From Meridianimarinicoccus roseus (GTDB lineage: Bacteria; Pseudomonadota; Alphaproteobacteria; Rhodobacterales; Rhodobacteraceae), in contig NZ_QGKU01000039.1 in assembly GCF_003172915.1 (NCBI RefSeq), positions 27,879 to 91,878 on the forward strand: a stretch of 64,000 nt of DNA. The letters are read 5' to 3'. Shown piece by piece: positions 8,590 through 18,492 of the stretch. A model generated the notes under the pieces. It was not told the DNA's origin and made no database searches. It saw only the letters and a list, made by a program, of their open reading frames with translations. The translations under genes and the position numbers were made by a program. Each line of letters begins with the position of its first letter. Position 1 is the stretch's first letter.

Positions 8590-9579
8590 ATGGAGCAATT
8601 CGCAGGGCATAAGACCGCGTCACAGGTGCTTTATCCGCCGCTGGACCCGTTTGACCAGCGGATGCTGGAGGTCGGCGACGGGCATCGCATCTATGTCGAG
8701 CAGTGCGGCAATCCCGACGGGATTCCGGTCGTCGTGGTGCATGGCGGCCCGGGTGGCGGCTGCAGCCCTACCATGCGGCGGTACTTCGACCCCGCGCTTT
8801 ACCGGATCGTGCTGTTCGACCAGCGCGGCTGCGGGCGGTCACGGCCCCATGCCAGCGTCGAGGCGAACACGACCTGGCACCTTGTCGCTGACATGGAGTG
8901 CATTCGGAGCACGCTGGAGATCGGGCGCTGGATCGTGTTCGGCGGCAGCTGGGGCGCGACGCTGTCGCTGGTCTATGCGCAGGCGCATGTAAAGCGTGTC
9001 GCCTATCTTGTGCTGCGCGGTGTCTTCCTGATGACCCGGTCCGAACTTGACTGGTTCTACGGCGGCGGCGCGGGAATGTTCTGGCCGGACGTCTGGCAGC
9101 GGTTCACCCAGCTGATTCCCGAGGACGAGCGCGGGGACCTGATCGGCGCTTACCACAAGCGTCTTTTTTCCGGCGACCTGGTGCTGGAGACACGGTATGC
9201 CCGTGCCTGGGCCGCTTGGGAGAACGCGCTGGCATCGATCCGTAACGACGGTGCGAGCGGCGAGAGCCCGGCGGAATATGCGCGCGCCTTCTCGCGGTTG
9301 GAGAACCACTATTTCATCAATGGCGGATTCCTGGAAAGCGATGGTCAGATCATCGCCAACATGCCCTGCCTTGCGGACACGCCGGGCACCATCGTTCAGG
9401 GCCGGTACGACATGATATGCCCGCCGGCCTCGGCCTGGCGGCTGTCGCAAGTCTGGCCCAAGGGCGAGTTGAAGCTGATCGGACAGGCCGGGCATGCGCT
9501 GTCGGAGCCGGGCATCAGCGCCGAACTGGTGCAGGTCATGCGGCGCGTTGCACGCCAGCGGCGCAGTTTCGGGCTTTAG
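8590..9579 (+). CDS. pip: proline iminopeptidase
   Basis: A 329-residue alpha/beta hydrolase of peptidase family S33 that removes N-terminal proline from peptides. It shows VVHGGPGGGCSP (oxyanion region), DQRGCGRSRPHA and the nucleophile elbow FGGSWGATLSL, with the catalytic Asp and His near the C-terminus (GRYDMICPP, AGHALSEPG). The frame extends upstream to 8512, overlapping ubiG, but ATG 8590 gives the family start (MEQF ... LYPPLDPFDQRML). Confidence 0.93.
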   Translation: MEQFAGHKTASQVLYPPLDPFDQRMLEVGDGHRIYVEQCGNPDGIPVVVVHGGPGGGCSPTMRRYFDPALYRIVLFDQRGCGRSRPHASVEANTTWHLVADMECIRSTLEIGRWIVFGGSWGATLSLVYAQAHVKRVAYLVLRGVFLMTRSELDWFYGGGAGMFWPDVWQRFTQLIPEDERGDLIGAYHKRLFSGDLVLETRYARAWAAWENALASIRNDGASGESPAEYARAFSRLENHYFINGGFLESDGQIIANMPCLADTPGTIVQGRYDMICPPASAWRLSQVWPKGELKLIGQAGHALSEPGISAELVQVMRRVARQRRSFGL

Positions 9580-9700
9580 CGCGCGCGAAAGGCCCTGCGG
9601 GCGCTGCGGCGTTTGGCCCTTGCAGTCGCCGTGCAGGGGGCGTATATGCCCCTTATCAGCGGCGCGCCGGTCACGACCGAAGCTCCACCGGGAAATATCG

Positions 9701-9723
9701 ACGGGCCGCGCGCCCGTTTTTTT
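9701..9723 (+). terminator. terminator or attenuator ahead of the rimP-nusA operon
   Basis: ACGGGC (9701-9706) and GCCCGT (9712-9717) form a 6-bp stem with a 5-base loop followed directly by seven T. It lies 120 bases after pip and about 45 bases before rimP, so it may end pip transcripts or attenuate the operon. A second small hairpin (GGGGCG/TGCCCC, 9637-9652) lies upstream. Confidence 0.65.
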
Positions 9724-9765
9724 GTGCCCATCCGCCCGACACCTTAGCAGTCCGAAAGAACGACC

Positions 9766-10380
9766 ATGAGCGACCTTATCGCCAAAGCGGCCATCGACCA
9801 GCGCATGGCGGGTATCCTGACCCCCGTGATCGAGGACCTGGGCTACGAGTTGGTGCGTGTGCGCCTGATGAGCGGCAAGAGCAAGACGTTGCAGATCATG
9901 GCGGACAAGCCCGAAGGCGGGATCGAGGTGGACGACTGCGCGAAGATCTCCACAGCCGTGTCGGCCGTGCTGGACGTGGAAGACCCGCTGGAGGATGCCT
10001 ACACGCTGGAAGTGTCGAGCCCCGGCATCGACCGCCCGTTGACGCGGCTGAAGGACTTCGAAACGTGGGCCGGGTACGAGGCGAAGATCGAGACGACCGA
10101 GTTGATCGACGGGCGCCGCCGCTTCAAGGGCGTTCTGGTCGGCATCGAAGGAGACGAGGTGCTGGTCGAGATAGAGGAAGGCACGATCGGCCTGAAATTC
10201 GACTGGCTGAGCGATGCCAAGCTGCTGCTGACCGACGAGTTGATCAGCGAGATGCTGCGACAGCGCAAGGCGTCCGGCGCGGTCGATCCCGCGGAGTTCG
10301 ACGAGATCATCGAAGACGACATGACCCCATCCAACAGCGCCGCGGCGCCCGCAACCGCCCCCCAAGAGGAGGACCGATAA
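9766..10380 (+). CDS. rimP: ribosome maturation factor
   Basis: A 204-residue 30S subunit assembly factor, first gene of the rimP-nusA-ylxR-infB operon. It carries the N-terminal alpha/beta domain with [11 protein letters not shown] and the [10 protein letters not shown] motif, and a C-terminal SH3-like domain ([15 protein letters not shown]). An acidic and Ala/Pro-rich tail of about 30 residues extends the usual length. One base separates its stop from nusA. Confidence 0.95.
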   Translation: MSDLIAKAAIDQRMAGILTPVIEDLGYELVRVRLMSGKSKTLQIMADKPEGGIEVDDCAKISTAVSAVLDVEDPLEDAYTLEVSSPGIDRPLTRLKDFETWAGYEAKIETTELIDGRRRFKGVLVGIEGDEVLVEIEEGTIGLKFDWLSDAKLLLTDELISEMLRQRKASGAVDPAEFDEIIEDDMTPSNSAAAPATAPQEEDR

Positions 10381-10381
10381 C

Positions 10382-12007
10382 ATGGCCATCACCAGTGCGA
10401 ACCAGCTGGAACTGTTGCAGACAGCCGAGGCCGTGGCCCGCGAGAAGATGATCGACCCCGGTCTCGTGGTCGAGGCGATGGAAGAAAGCCTCGCCCGGGC
10501 CGCGAAGTCCCGCTACGGCGCCGAAATGGATATCCGCGTGAGCATCGACCGCAAGACGGGCGTTGCGACCTTCACCCGTGTGCGCACCGTGGTCGAGGAC
10601 GAGGAGCTTGAAAATTATCAGGCCGAACTGACTGTCGCGCAGGCGAAGGAATATCTGGAAGACCCCAAGGTCGGCGACGAGATCGTGGACGAGGTTCCGC
10701 CGGTGGAACTGGGCCGCATCGCCGCGCAGTCGGCAAAGCAGGTGATTCTGCAGAAGGTCCGCGAGGCCGAGCGTGAGCGGCAGTACGAGGAATTCAAGGA
10801 TCGCGCTGGCACGATCATAAACGGCATCGTGCGCCGCGAAGAATATGGCAACATCATCGTCGATATCGGCCGCGGCGAGGCCGTTCTGCGCCGGAACGAG
10901 AAGATCGGCCGCGAAAGCTATCGTCCGAATGACCGGATCCGCGTGTTCATCAAGGACGTGCGCCGCGAAGTGCGCGGCCCGCAGATCTTCCTGTCGCGCA
11001 CCGCGCCGGAATTCATGGCCGAGTTGTTCAAGATGGAAGTGCCCGAGATCTACGACGGAATCATTGAGATCAAGGCCGTGGCCCGCGACCCGGGCAGCCG
11101 TGCCAAGATCGCCGTGATTTCTTATGACAGCAGCATCGACCCAGTCGGCGCCTGCGTCGGGATGCGCGGCAGCCGCGTGCAAGCGGTGGTCAATGAACTG
11201 CAGGGCGAGAAGATCGACATCATCCCGTGGAACGAGGATCAGCCGACCTTCCTTGTCAACGCCCTTCAGCCGGCCGAAGTTTCGAAGGTTGTTCTGGACG
11301 ACGACGCCGAACGGATCGAGGTCGTGGTGCCGGACGAGCAACTCAGCCTTGCCATCGGACGCCGCGGCCAGAACGTGCGCCTTGCCAGCCAGCTGACCGG
11401 GCTGAACATCGATATCATGACCGAAAGCCAGGAAAGCGAACGCCGTCAGGCGGAGTTTGCCGAACGCACGCAACTGTTCATGGATGCGCTGGATCTGGAT
11501 GAATTCTTCGCGCAGCTCCTGGTGTCGGAAGGCTTCACCTCGCTCGAGGAAGTGGCCTATGTCGAGGTCGACGAGCTGCTGGTGATCGATGGCGTGGACG
11601 AGGACACGGCGGGCGAATTGCAGGCCCGGGCGCGCGACCATATCGACGCGCTGAACCGGGCCGCGCTTGAAAAGGCTCAGGAACTTGGTGTTGAACAGTC
11701 GCTGTTCGACTTCGACGGCCTGACCCCGCAGATGATCGTGGCGCTGGCCGAGGACGGCGTGAAGACGCTGGAAGATTTCGCCACCTGTGCCGACTGGGAG
11801 TTGGCCGGCGGCTGGACCACGGTCGGCGGCCAGCGTGTGAAGGACAACGGCGTGCTGGAACCGTTTGACGTCAGCCTGGAAGAAGCGCAGAACCTCGTCA
11901 TGACGGCGCGCGTGCAACTGGGTTGGGTTGATCCGGAAGAACTGGTACAAGACGGCGCCGACACGGAAGAGACGGCCGACGCGTCGGAAGACGAGGCCGA
12001 GGCCTGA
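10382..12007 (+). CDS. nusA: transcription termination/antitermination factor NusA
   Basis: A 541-residue RNA polymerase-associated factor. Domains in order: N-terminal RNAP-binding domain (1-130), S1 domain (about 142-205), two KH domains marked by [15 protein letters not shown] (near 254) and [13 protein letters not shown] (near 323), and a C-terminal acidic pair of helix-hairpin-helix repeats (about 365-515) ending in a strongly acidic tail. Proteobacterial NusA with the C-terminal repeats binds the RNAP alpha subunit and N-type antiterminators. Confidence 0.97.
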   Translation: MAITSANQLELLQTAEAVAREKMIDPGLVVEAMEESLARAAKSRYGAEMDIRVSIDRKTGVATFTRVRTVVEDEELENYQAELTVAQAKEYLEDPKVGDEIVDEVPPVELGRIAAQSAKQVILQKVREAERERQYEEFKDRAGTIINGIVRREEYGNIIVDIGRGEAVLRRNEKIGRESYRPNDRIRVFIKDVRREVRGPQIFLSRTAPEFMAELFKMEVPEIYDGIIEIKAVARDPGSRAKIAVISYDSSIDPVGACVGMRGSRVQAVVNELQGEKIDIIPWNEDQPTFLVNALQPAEVSKVVLDDDAERIEVVVPDEQLSLAIGRRGQNVRLASQLTGLNIDIMTESQESERRQAEFAERTQLFMDALDLDEFFAQLLVSEGFTSLEEVAYVEVDELLVIDGVDEDTAGELQARARDHIDALNRAALEKAQELGVEQSLFDFDGLTPQMIVALAEDGVKTLEDFATCADWELAGGWTTVGGQRVKDNGVLEPFDVSLEEAQNLVMTARVQLGWVDPEELVQDGADTEETADASEDEAEA

Positions 12008-12030
12008 GGCGCGACAACGGACCCTCTGGA

Positions 12031-12666
12031 ATGACCCGTGGCGGCGCGGATAAGAACCGGGATGCGCCCGAGCGCCGGTGCCTCGTCACCGGCACGCGAG
12101 GCGGCAAGGCGGGATTGGTCCGCTTCGTTGTCGGGCCGGGCGATGTAGTCGTTCCCGATATACTGGGGCGACTTCCGGGCCGGGGGATGTGGCTGACGGC
12201 GGACCGTGAGGTTCTGGAGACGGCGGTGCGCAAGCGAGCATTCTCGCGCGGGGCGAAGAAACAGGTGGCCCCGCCCGCCGATCTGGCCGACATGGTCGAG
12301 GCGGCACTGCTGCGCCGGGTGACCGACCTGCTGTCGCTCGCCCGCAAATCGGGAGCCGCGGTGGCGGGTTACGAGAAGACGAAGGCCTGGCTGGTGTCGG
12401 GCGAGGCAGAGGTGCTGCTGCAGGCCGCCGATGGATCGGAGCGGGGCAAGGCCAAGCTCAGACCACCGGACGGGCCGGACAGCCTGATCGGAATTATGAC
12501 CGCGTCCGAACTGGGTTTGGCCTTTGGACGTGAAAATGTGATACACGGCGCGCTTGCGGGTGGCGGACTCACAACGCGTGTTGTAGAGGAAGCCGCACGT
12601 CTGCAAGGCATGCGCGCACAGCACGTCGGGGACCGCCCCGTCGGAAAGGGTACGACGACCATATGA
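12031..12666 (+). CDS. YlxR (DUF448) + L7Ae-like RNA-binding protein
   Basis: A 211-residue two-domain protein. The N-terminal YlxR domain has RCLVTG and GRLPGRGMW, the nucleic-acid-binding signature; the C-terminal half (about 95-200) is an L7Ae/YlxQ-like fold ([17 protein letters not shown]). Members sit between nusA and infB throughout alphaproteobacteria and are thought to bind RNA or modulate RNase P. Its stop overlaps the infB start as ATGA, implying translational coupling. Confidence 0.88.
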   Translation: MTRGGADKNRDAPERRCLVTGTRGGKAGLVRFVVGPGDVVVPDILGRLPGRGMWLTADREVLETAVRKRAFSRGAKKQVAPPADLADMVEAALLRRVTDLLSLARKSGAAVAGYEKTKAWLVSGEAEVLLQAADGSERGKAKLRPPDGPDSLIGIMTASELGLAFGRENVIHGALAGGGLTTRVVEEAARLQGMRAQHVGDRPVGKGTTTI

Positions 12667-15155
12667 GCGATAGTGACGGCAAAAAGACTCTCGGCGTTCG
12701 CGGTGGACCGCGTTCAGGGCAGGTGAAGCAGAGCTTCAGCCACGGACGGACGAAGAACGTCGTGGTTGAAACCAAGCGCAAGCGCGTTGTGGTGCCCAAA
12801 CCGGGTGCGGCCAAGAACCCGTCGGTCTCCGGTGGGGACCCGTCCCGTCGTCCCGCCGGGATAAGCGATGCCGAGATGGAGCGCCGCCTGAAGGCGCTGC
12901 AGGCCGCCAAGGCCAACGAAATGCAGGAAGCCCGCGATCGCGAGGCCGAAGAACGGCGCCGCGCCGAGGAGCGTGAACGGCGCAAGGCCGAGATCGAGGC
13001 CAAGGAGCGCGAAGAACGCGAGCGCGAGGAAGCGCTGAAGGCCAAGGAAGAGGCTGAGGAATCCGCCCGCAAGGAAGAGGCCGCCCGCAAGGAGGCCGCG
13101 GCCCGTGCCAAGGCTACGCCGCAGGCGACCCCGGCCGATGCGCAGGCCGCCGAGGCGCGCGCCACGCCCACCAAGTCTGGCGCGCCGACCCCGCGCAAGC
13201 AGGACAACAAGGACCGCGACACCGCCCCGTCCAAGGGCAAAGGCATGGGCGACGGTCGCCGGTCCGGCAAACTGACACTGAATCAGGCCTTGTCGGGCGG
13301 CGAAGGCGGGCGGCAGCGCTCGCTTGCGTCGATGAAGCGCAAGCAGGAACGCGAACGCCGCAAGGCCCAGAGCCAGGAATCGCGTGAGAAGGTCGTGCGT
13401 GACGTGCAGCTTCCGGAAACCATCGTGGTGTCGGAACTGGCCAACCGAATGGCAGAACGCGTGGCCGATGTGGTCAAGGCGCTGATGCAGAACGGCATGA
13501 TGGTCACCCAGAACCAGTCGATCGACGCAGACACCGCCGAACTCATCATCGAGGAATTCGGCCACCGCGTGCAGCGCGTCTCCGACGCCGACGTGGAACA
13601 GGTTATCGACATGGTGCAGGACGATCCGGGCAAACTGAAGCCGCGCCCGCCGGTCATCACCGTGATGGGTCACGTGGATCACGGCAAGACCTCGATCCTC
13701 GACGCGATCCGCAATGCCAAGGTGGTTGCGGGCGAAGCCGGCGGGATCACCCAGCATATCGGCGCTTACCAGGTGACCACGGACAGCGGACAGCTCCTGA
13801 CGTTCCTCGACACGCCGGGCCACGCCGCCTTCACCTCCATGCGTTCGCGCGGGGCACAGGTGACGGACATTGTGGTGCTGGTGGTGGCCGCGGATGACGC
13901 GGTGATGCCGCAGACCGTCGAGGCGATCAACCACGCCAAGGCCGCCAAGGTCCCGATGATCGTGGCGATCAACAAGTGTGACAAGCCGTCGGCCAACCCC
14001 GACAAGGTGCGCACCGACCTGCTGCAACACGAGATCATCGTGGAAAAGCTGTCGGGCGACGTGCTGGACGTGGAAGTGTCGGCGCTGACCGGCAAGGGTC
14101 TGGACGACTTGCTGGAAAACATCGCGCTGCAGGCCGAACTTCTGGATATCCAGGCCAACCCCGACCGCAGCGCCGTAGGCGCGGTGATCGAGGCGCAGCT
14201 CGACGTGGGCCGCGGCCCTGTCGCGACGGTTCTGGTACAGAACGGCACATTGCGCCAGGGCGACATCTTCGTCGTCGGCGAGCAGTGGGGCAAGGTCCGT
14301 GCCCTGATCAACGACCAGGGCGAACGCGTGAAGGAAGCCGGACCATCCGTTCCGGTGGAGGTGCTGGGTTTGAACGGCACGCCCGAGGCCGGCGACGTGA
14401 TGAACGTGGTCGAAACCGAGGCGCAGGCCCGCGAGATCGCCGAATATCGCCACCAAGCCGCGAAGGACAAACGCGCCGCAGCCGGTGCCGCCACCACTCT
14501 GGAACAGCTACTGGCCAAGGCCAAGGCGGACGAGGACGTGGTCGAACTTCCGATCCTCGTGAAGGCCGACGTGCAGGGATCGTCCGAGGCGATCGTTCAG
14601 GCGATGGAGAAGATCGGCAACGACGAGGTGCGCGTGCGCGTGCTTCATGCCGGTGTGGGTGCGATCACCGAAAGCGATATCGGCCTTGCGGAAGCTTCCA
14701 ACGCGCCGGTCTTCGGGTTCAACGTACGGGCCAACGCTTCGGCCCGGAACACCGCGAACCAGAAGGGTGTCGAGATCCGCTACTACTCGGTGATCTACGA
14801 TCTGGTGGACGATGTGAAAGCGGCGGCTTCGGGCCTGTTGTCGAACGAGATCCGCGAGAAGTTCATCGGCTATGCCAACATCAAGGAAGTCTTCAAGGTG
14901 TCGGGCGTCGGGAAGGTTGCCGGCTGTCTCGTGACCGAAGGCATCGCGCGCCGTTCGGCGGGTGTGCGCCTTCTGCGGGACAACGTGGTGGTCCACGAAG
15001 GCACTCTGAAAACGCTCAAGCGCTTCAAGGACGAGGTGGCCGAGGTCCAGTCCGGTCAGGAATGTGGCATGGCTTTCGAAAACTACGAGGACATCCGGCC
15101 AAACGACGTGATCGAGATCTTCGAACGCGAAGAGGTCGAACGCACCCTGTCCTGA
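12663..15155 (+). CDS. infB: translation initiation factor IF-2
   Basis: An 830-residue GTPase that places initiator tRNA on the 30S subunit. The N-terminal 240 residues are a highly charged Glu/Arg/Ala helix of low complexity, followed by the G domain: GHVDHGKT (336-343), DTPGHAAF (about 382-389) and NKCD (about 437-440). The C-terminal domains end in FERVEVERTL-like sequence, as usual. It is the last gene of the rimP operon and is followed by a GC-rich terminator. Confidence 0.98.
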   Translation: MSDSDGKKTLGVRGGPRSGQVKQSFSHGRTKNVVVETKRKRVVVPKPGAAKNPSVSGGDPSRRPAGISDAEMERRLKALQAAKANEMQEARDREAEERRRAEERERRKAEIEAKEREEREREEALKAKEEAEESARKEEAARKEAAARAKATPQATPADAQAAEARATPTKSGAPTPRKQDNKDRDTAPSKGKGMGDGRRSGKLTLNQALSGGEGGRQRSLASMKRKQERERRKAQSQESREKVVRDVQLPETIVVSELANRMAERVADVVKALMQNGMMVTQNQSIDADTAELIIEEFGHRVQRVSDADVEQVIDMVQDDPGKLKPRPPVITVMGHVDHGKTSILDAIRNAKVVAGEAGGITQHIGAYQVTTDSGQLLTFLDTPGHAAFTSMRSRGAQVTDIVVLVVAADDAVMPQTVEAINHAKAAKVPMIVAINKCDKPSANPDKVRTDLLQHEIIVEKLSGDVLDVEVSALTGKGLDDLLENIALQAELLDIQANPDRSAVGAVIEAQLDVGRGPVATVLVQNGTLRQGDIFVVGEQWGKVRALINDQGERVKEAGPSVPVEVLGLNGTPEAGDVMNVVETEAQAREIAEYRHQAAKDKRAAAGAATTLEQLLAKAKADEDVVELPILVKADVQGSSEAIVQAMEKIGNDEVRVRVLHAGVGAITESDIGLAEASNAPVFGFNVRANASARNTANQKGVEIRYYSVIYDLVDDVKAAASGLLSNEIREKFIGYANIKEVFKVSGVGKVAGCLVTEGIARRSAGVRLLRDNVVVHEGTLKTLKRFKDEVAEVQSGQECGMAFENYEDIRPNDVIEIFEREEVERTLS

Positions 15156-15176
15156 AGGTTCAATCCCGAAGCATCG

Positions 15177-15206
15177 CACGCCCCGGCCTGTCCGGGGCGT
15201 GTTGCG
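15177..15206 (+). terminator. terminator of the rimP-infB operon
   Basis: CACGCCCCGG (15177-15186) and CCGGGGCGTG (15192-15201) form a perfect 10-bp stem with a 5-base loop 22 bases after infB. The following tract (TTGCGTTAT) is only moderately T-rich. Confidence 0.65.
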
Positions 15207-15260
15207 TTATGGGGCCGCCCCGCCCTCGCGGGGCTTGATGACGGCATCTACAACGCAGAA

Positions 15261-15294
15261 CAAAATAAGCCGCGAACACTGGGTTCGCGGCTTA
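15261..15294 (-). terminator. rho-independent terminator of the 42-residue small gene
   Basis: TAAGCCGCGAAC (15266-15277) and GTTCGCGGCTTA (15283-15294) form a perfect 12-bp stem. On the minus strand the stem is followed by TTTTG, giving the U-tract expected for a terminator reading leftward, which fits the small minus-strand gene 95 bases upstream. Confidence 0.8.
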
Positions 15295-15389
15295 CGTCTG
15301 TCAAGCCAGAGCAGTAGGAGTTGGGAAACACAGTTGGCCCGCCCTGGACCCGACCGGCGTTCACATGGCCGCGGCGGCGGCCGAAAGGG

Positions 15390-15518
15390 TCAGGATCCGA
15401 CGAGCGTTCCTTCAAACACGCGGGAGCCTACCTGCACGGCGACTTTCCCGTTGTTGAGCACCTGCACGAAGGTTCCCTGAACCGATATGCAGGTTCCGAT
15501 CATGATAGTCTTGAGCAT
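15390..15518 (-). CDS. 42-residue small protein of unknown function
   Basis: A short gene: MLKTIMIGTCISVQGTFVQ at the N-terminus and SRVFEGTLVGS at the C-terminus. A GGGGAAG ribosome-binding site lies 6 bases before the ATG, the upstream DNA is conspicuously AT-rich, and a perfect hairpin terminator lies downstream, so all parts of an independent transcription unit are present. The sequence looks like a small beta-rich domain, with alternating hydrophobic residues and a single cysteine at position 10. I believe similar small proteins exist in other Rhodobacteraceae, but no function is known to me. Confidence 0.75.
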   Translation of the reverse strand: MLKTIMIGTCISVQGTFVQVLNNGKVAVQVGSRVFEGTLVGS

Positions 15519-15660
15519 CTGCTTCTTCCCCAAAGCTGAATTTCACACATTCGTTATAGTTAATTCGCGTACATAGTTCACCAATAAAAGCTTCATAAAT
15601 CTGAAAAACAGCTTAATTTTGCATCATTCTGGTAACAAATTTTCGGCAAACTGCGACGTC
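15519..15660 (-). promoter_or_regulatory. AT-rich promoter region of the small gene
   Basis: The 140 bases upstream of the 42-residue gene are far richer in A and T than the surroundings. On the minus strand a TATAAC hexamer about 37 bases before the ATG could be a -10 element; no convincing -35 at the right distance was found. Confidence 0.35.
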
Positions 15661-15703
15661 TTGGCGCGAAATATTGTTTCACAGCATGACGCAGCGCAGC
15701 AAC

Positions 15704-16102
15704 TCACACCCACTCGCGAATCACGGGTATCAGCGGAAGGTCAGCTGCCGCCATCGGATAATCGCGCAGCAAGGCCGGTTTCACCCACTTGAGCGCCTGC
15801 CCCTCACGCGCGACAATGACGCCCTGCCACTTGCGGCAGATGAACACCGGCATCAGCAAGTGAAACTCATCATAGCCATGTGAGGCGAAGGTCAGAGGGG
15901 CAAGGCAGCTTTGCCACGTGTCGATGCCCAGTTCTTCATGCAGCTCGCGGATCAGCGCCGCCTCGGGCGTCTCGCCGGGTTCCACCTTGCCGCCCGGAAA
16001 TTCCCAAAGCCCCGCCATCGCCTTGCCCGCCGGGCGCTGCGCCAAAAGCACGCGGCCGTCCGGGTCCACCAGGACGACAGCCGCCACGAGAACCAGTTTC
16101 AC
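15704..16102 (-). CDS. mutT: 8-oxo-dGTP diphosphatase (Nudix)
   Basis: A 132-residue Nudix hydrolase that removes oxidised dGTP from the nucleotide pool. The Nudix box occupies residues 37-59 (GGKVEPGET ... RELHEELGI) with all consensus glutamates. The start is a GTG that overlaps the argJ stop as GTGA, indicating translational coupling in a ppiC-argJ-mutT unit. Confidence 0.92.
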   Translation of the reverse strand: MKLVLVAAVVLVDPDGRVLLAQRPAGKAMAGLWEFPGGKVEPGETPEAALIRELHEELGIDTWQSCLAPLTFASHGYDEFHLLMPVFICRKWQGVIVAREGQALKWVKPALLRDYPMAAADLPLIPVIREWV

Positions 16103-17448
16103 GACCGGTAATCCGCGTTGATGCGGATGTAGTCGTGGGTCAGATCGCAGGTCCAGACAGTGGACGTGCCACTGCCAAGTCCAAGATCGACACGCAGCAC
16201 AAGCTCGGCCTGCCTCATGTAGGCCGCGCCGGTTTCTTCACGGTAGTCGGGCGACACCCAGCCGTTTTCCGCCACGATATGCGGCCCGAACCAGATCGAC
16301 AGGCGGTCACGGTCAGCCGCCGCGCCGGACTTGCCGACGGCCATCACGACGCGGCCCCAGTTCGGGTCCTCTCCCGCAACAGCGGTCTTGACCAGCGGTG
16401 AATTGGCGATGGCCAGCGCAACGCGGCGCGCATCGGCGTCGTCTGCCGCTCCTGTAACCTGCACTTCGAGGAACTTCGTCGCACCTTCGCCGTCGCGCAC
16501 GACCTGCTGCGCGAGATCCAGCATCACGTCCTTCAGCGCCGCGCGGAACATCTCCGCCGCCGCGCTGCCCGAAGCGATCTGCGGTCCGGCCTGCCCGGTC
16601 GCCGCAAACAGCAGCGTGTCCGACGTGGAGGTGTCGCTGTCCACCGTGATCGCGTTGAAGCTGGTGTCGGTCAACTCGCGCAGCATCGCCTGAAGCTGCG
16701 GCTGGTCGATCCGCGCATCGGTGAAGATGTAGACCAGCATCGTGCCCATGTCGGGTGCGATCATACCGGATCCCTTGGCGATGCCGGCGATCCGCACCGA
16801 TGCTCCGTCAAGAACCACCTCGGCGCCCGCGCCCTTCGGGAACGTGTCGGTGGTCATGATCGCGCGGGCAGCGTCCGCAAAGACGGCGGGCCTCAGCCCG
16901 GCCACCAGACCGTCCAGCGCGGCGACGATCCGGTCATGGGGCAGCGGTTCGCCGATCACCCCGGTCGACGAGGAAAAGACCCTCGCCTCGGGCACGCCGG
17001 TCCGCGCGGCGACCGCGCCAGTCACGGCAGCGACAGAGGCCCGCCCACCCGCCCCGGTGAAGGCGTTGGCGTTTCCCGAATTCACGACGATCGCCGCGCC
17101 CGCATCCGAGGCGGCGGGGCGCGCCAGCTTGTCCTCGCAATCCAGCACCGGCGCGGCACGCGTTGCGGAACGCGTCGTCACGCCCGCCATCACGGTGCCC
17201 GGTGCCAAAACGGCCAGCATCACGTCGGTCCGGTTGCGATAGCGAACACCGGCCGAGCCGGCCGCCAGCGTCACCCCGGCCACGTCCGGCAGCGCCGGAA
17301 ATCCGCCCGCCGGCGCCAGCGGCGAAACCGCGGCGGCTTTCCCAGCGGCCCTGGCCACCCTTGCGGCACGCATCTGTGCCCGCCGCTGCGCCTGCATGCG
17401 CACCACAGCGCGGCGTTGGCGCCGCATCTCAGACGCCGTGTCGATCAT
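16099..17448 (-). CDS. argJ: glutamate N-acetyltransferase / amino-acid acetyltransferase
   Basis: A bifunctional arginine-biosynthesis enzyme that recycles the acetyl group from acetylornithine to glutamate. The precursor is cleaved into two chains before a threonine; here the site reads KGSGMIAPDMGTMLVYIF, with T as the nucleophile. The annotated frame has about 38 extra N-terminal residues, very rich in arginine, before the usual VSPLAP start; an internal ATG at 17373 would give a more typical length. It starts 7 bases after the ppiC gene ends. Confidence 0.94.
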   Translation of the reverse strand: MIDTASEMRRQRRAVVRMQAQRRAQMRAARVARAAGKAAAVSPLAPAGGFPALPDVAGVTLAAGSAGVRYRNRTDVMLAVLAPGTVMAGVTTRSATRAAPVLDCEDKLARPAASDAGAAIVVNSGNANAFTGAGGRASVAAVTGAVAARTGVPEARVFSSSTGVIGEPLPHDRIVAALDGLVAGLRPAVFADAARAIMTTDTFPKGAGAEVVLDGASVRIAGIAKGSGMIAPDMGTMLVYIFTDARIDQPQLQAMLRELTDTSFNAITVDSDTSTSDTLLFAATGQAGPQIASGSAAAEMFRAALKDVMLDLAQQVVRDGEGATKFLEVQVTGAADDADARRVALAIANSPLVKTAVAGEDPNWGRVVMAVGKSGAAADRDRLSIWFGPHIVAENGWVSPDYREETGAAYMRQAELVLRVDLGLGSGTSTVWTCDLTHDYIRINADYRS

Positions 17449-17455
17449 GGCCGCC

Positions 17456-18310
17456 TCAGTTCTGCAGAAGGTCGGCGTCGCTCAGGAACCCCGGAGCGAT
17501 CTCGTCGGCGGACTTGCGGGTGATCTCGGCCGCGTCCTCCAGTTCGGTGAGCCGTTCGGACAGGATCTGCTGCTGCAGCTCCGTCACGATCTCTTGCCGG
17601 ACCTCGTCGAGCGGCGGCGCTTCGGCAAGACGTTCCTCATTCAGGCGGATCACGTGCCAGCCGAACTGCGTCTCTACCGGCGCGGACACCTCGCCCGGCG
17701 CCAGCGCGACCACGGCCTGTTCGAACTCCGGCACCATCATCCCCGCGCCGAACCAGCCAAGGTTGCCGCCGTTCGGGCCGGACGGGCCGGTGGACCGCGC
17801 GCGTGCCGTCTCGGCGAAGTCGGCGCCGCCCGCGATCTCGGCGACTACCGCCTCGGCGTCTTCGAGGCTTTCGACGAGGATATGCGAAGCGTTGTATTCG
17901 GTGCCTTGTGCCGCATCGGCATAGCGCGCGTCATAGGCGGCCTGCACCGCCTCTTCGGTCAGGCGTGCGTCGAAGAGGCGCTGCGCCTCGCTGTTCGCGC
18001 GCATGTTGCGCTCCTGATTGTCCAGCGCCAGTCGCGAGACACGGTCGAGCGCGGCGACCTCGCCCGCCAGAAGCTGCTGCTGTACCGCCTGGTCCACCAG
18101 CCCGTCGAACAGCGCCTCGTCCGGAAGCATCTGGTATTGCTGGGGCAATTGCGCCCGCATCATCAGAAGGTGGCCTGCCGTGATGTCCACGCCGTTGACC
18201 GTGACGATAACGGTGTCGGCGGTGGCCTGCTCCTGTGCCTGCGCGGATGCACCGCATATCGCGGCGGCAAGGCAGAGAGGGGACAGCCAAAGGCTCGGAC
18301 GGATGGGCAT
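17456..18310 (-). CDS. periplasmic peptidyl-prolyl isomerase, parvulin (PpiC/SurA) type
   Basis: A 284-residue exported protein: signal peptide (MPIRPSLWLSPLCLAAAICG), a SurA-N-like helical region, then a parvulin domain (about 130-225) containing SHILVESLEDAEAV, the GGNLGWFGAGMMVPEFE motif and FGWHVIRLNE. It helps outer-membrane and periplasmic proteins fold. The AAGGAAG site supports ATG 18310 over the upstream ATG in the same frame. Its place between secA (divergent) and argJ is a recurring Rhodobacterales order. Confidence 0.88.
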   Translation of the reverse strand: MPIRPSLWLSPLCLAAAICGASAQAQEQATADTVIVTVNGVDITAGHLLMMRAQLPQQYQMLPDEALFDGLVDQAVQQQLLAGEVAALDRVSRLALDNQERNMRANSEAQRLFDARLTEEAVQAAYDARYADAAQGTEYNASHILVESLEDAEAVVAEIAGGADFAETARARSTGPSGPNGGNLGWFGAGMMVPEFEQAVVALAPGEVSAPVETQFGWHVIRLNEERLAEAPPLDEVRQEIVTELQQQILSERLTELEDAAEITRKSADEIAPGFLSDADLLQN

Positions 18311-18348
18311 GAAACTTCCTTCGGATTGGGCCGCGCTGTGCCGCGACG

Positions 18349-18377
18349 TTGACACTCAAGATGCCGCCCCTTACATC
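18349..18377 (+). promoter_or_regulatory. predicted sigma-70 promoter of secA
   Basis: A perfect -35 TTGACA (18349-18354), a 17-base spacer and TACATC (18372-18377) as -10. A start near 18384 would give a leader of about 110 bases in front of secA. Confidence 0.55.
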
Positions 18378-18420
18378 GCGACAGGTCTGCAATGCGGGGC
18401 GTCCTGGCCGCTGTTGTAGG

Positions 18421-18489
18421 ATGAGTGGTGGTGCGGGGCAACCCGTGCACTGGCCGCCTCGCACCAGGGTAGCGCAAGCGGAGAAGTGA
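18421..18489 (+). other. 22-codon open frame in the secA leader
   Basis: ATG at 18421 opens a frame of 22 codons (MSGGAGQPVHWPPRTRV then AQAEK) that ends three bases before the secA GTG start, and whose last codons contain the secA ribosome-binding site (GGAGAAG). No convincing ribosome-binding site precedes the ATG, and there is no signal peptide. Whether it is translated is unknown. Confidence 0.25.
18430..18465 (+). promoter_or_regulatory. 10-bp hairpin in the secA leader
   Basis: GGTGCGGGGC (18430-18439) pairs with GCCTCGCACC (18456-18465), ten pairs including one G-U, around a 16-base loop. It ends 27 bases before the secA start codon and just upstream of the ribosome-binding site, so it could affect secA translation. 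Confidence 0.55.
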
Positions 18490-18492
18490 CAC

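Noticed and set aside
16359..17523. Long plus-strand frames opposite argJ and other minus-strand genes
   Set aside because: Antisense shadows created by high G+C third positions; their sequences show no domain and the opposite strand has a clear family match.
18421..18489. Homology of the secA leader peptide to SecM
   Set aside because: Only a loose PV-x-W likeness; SecM has a signal sequence and a defined arrest motif, both missing here.
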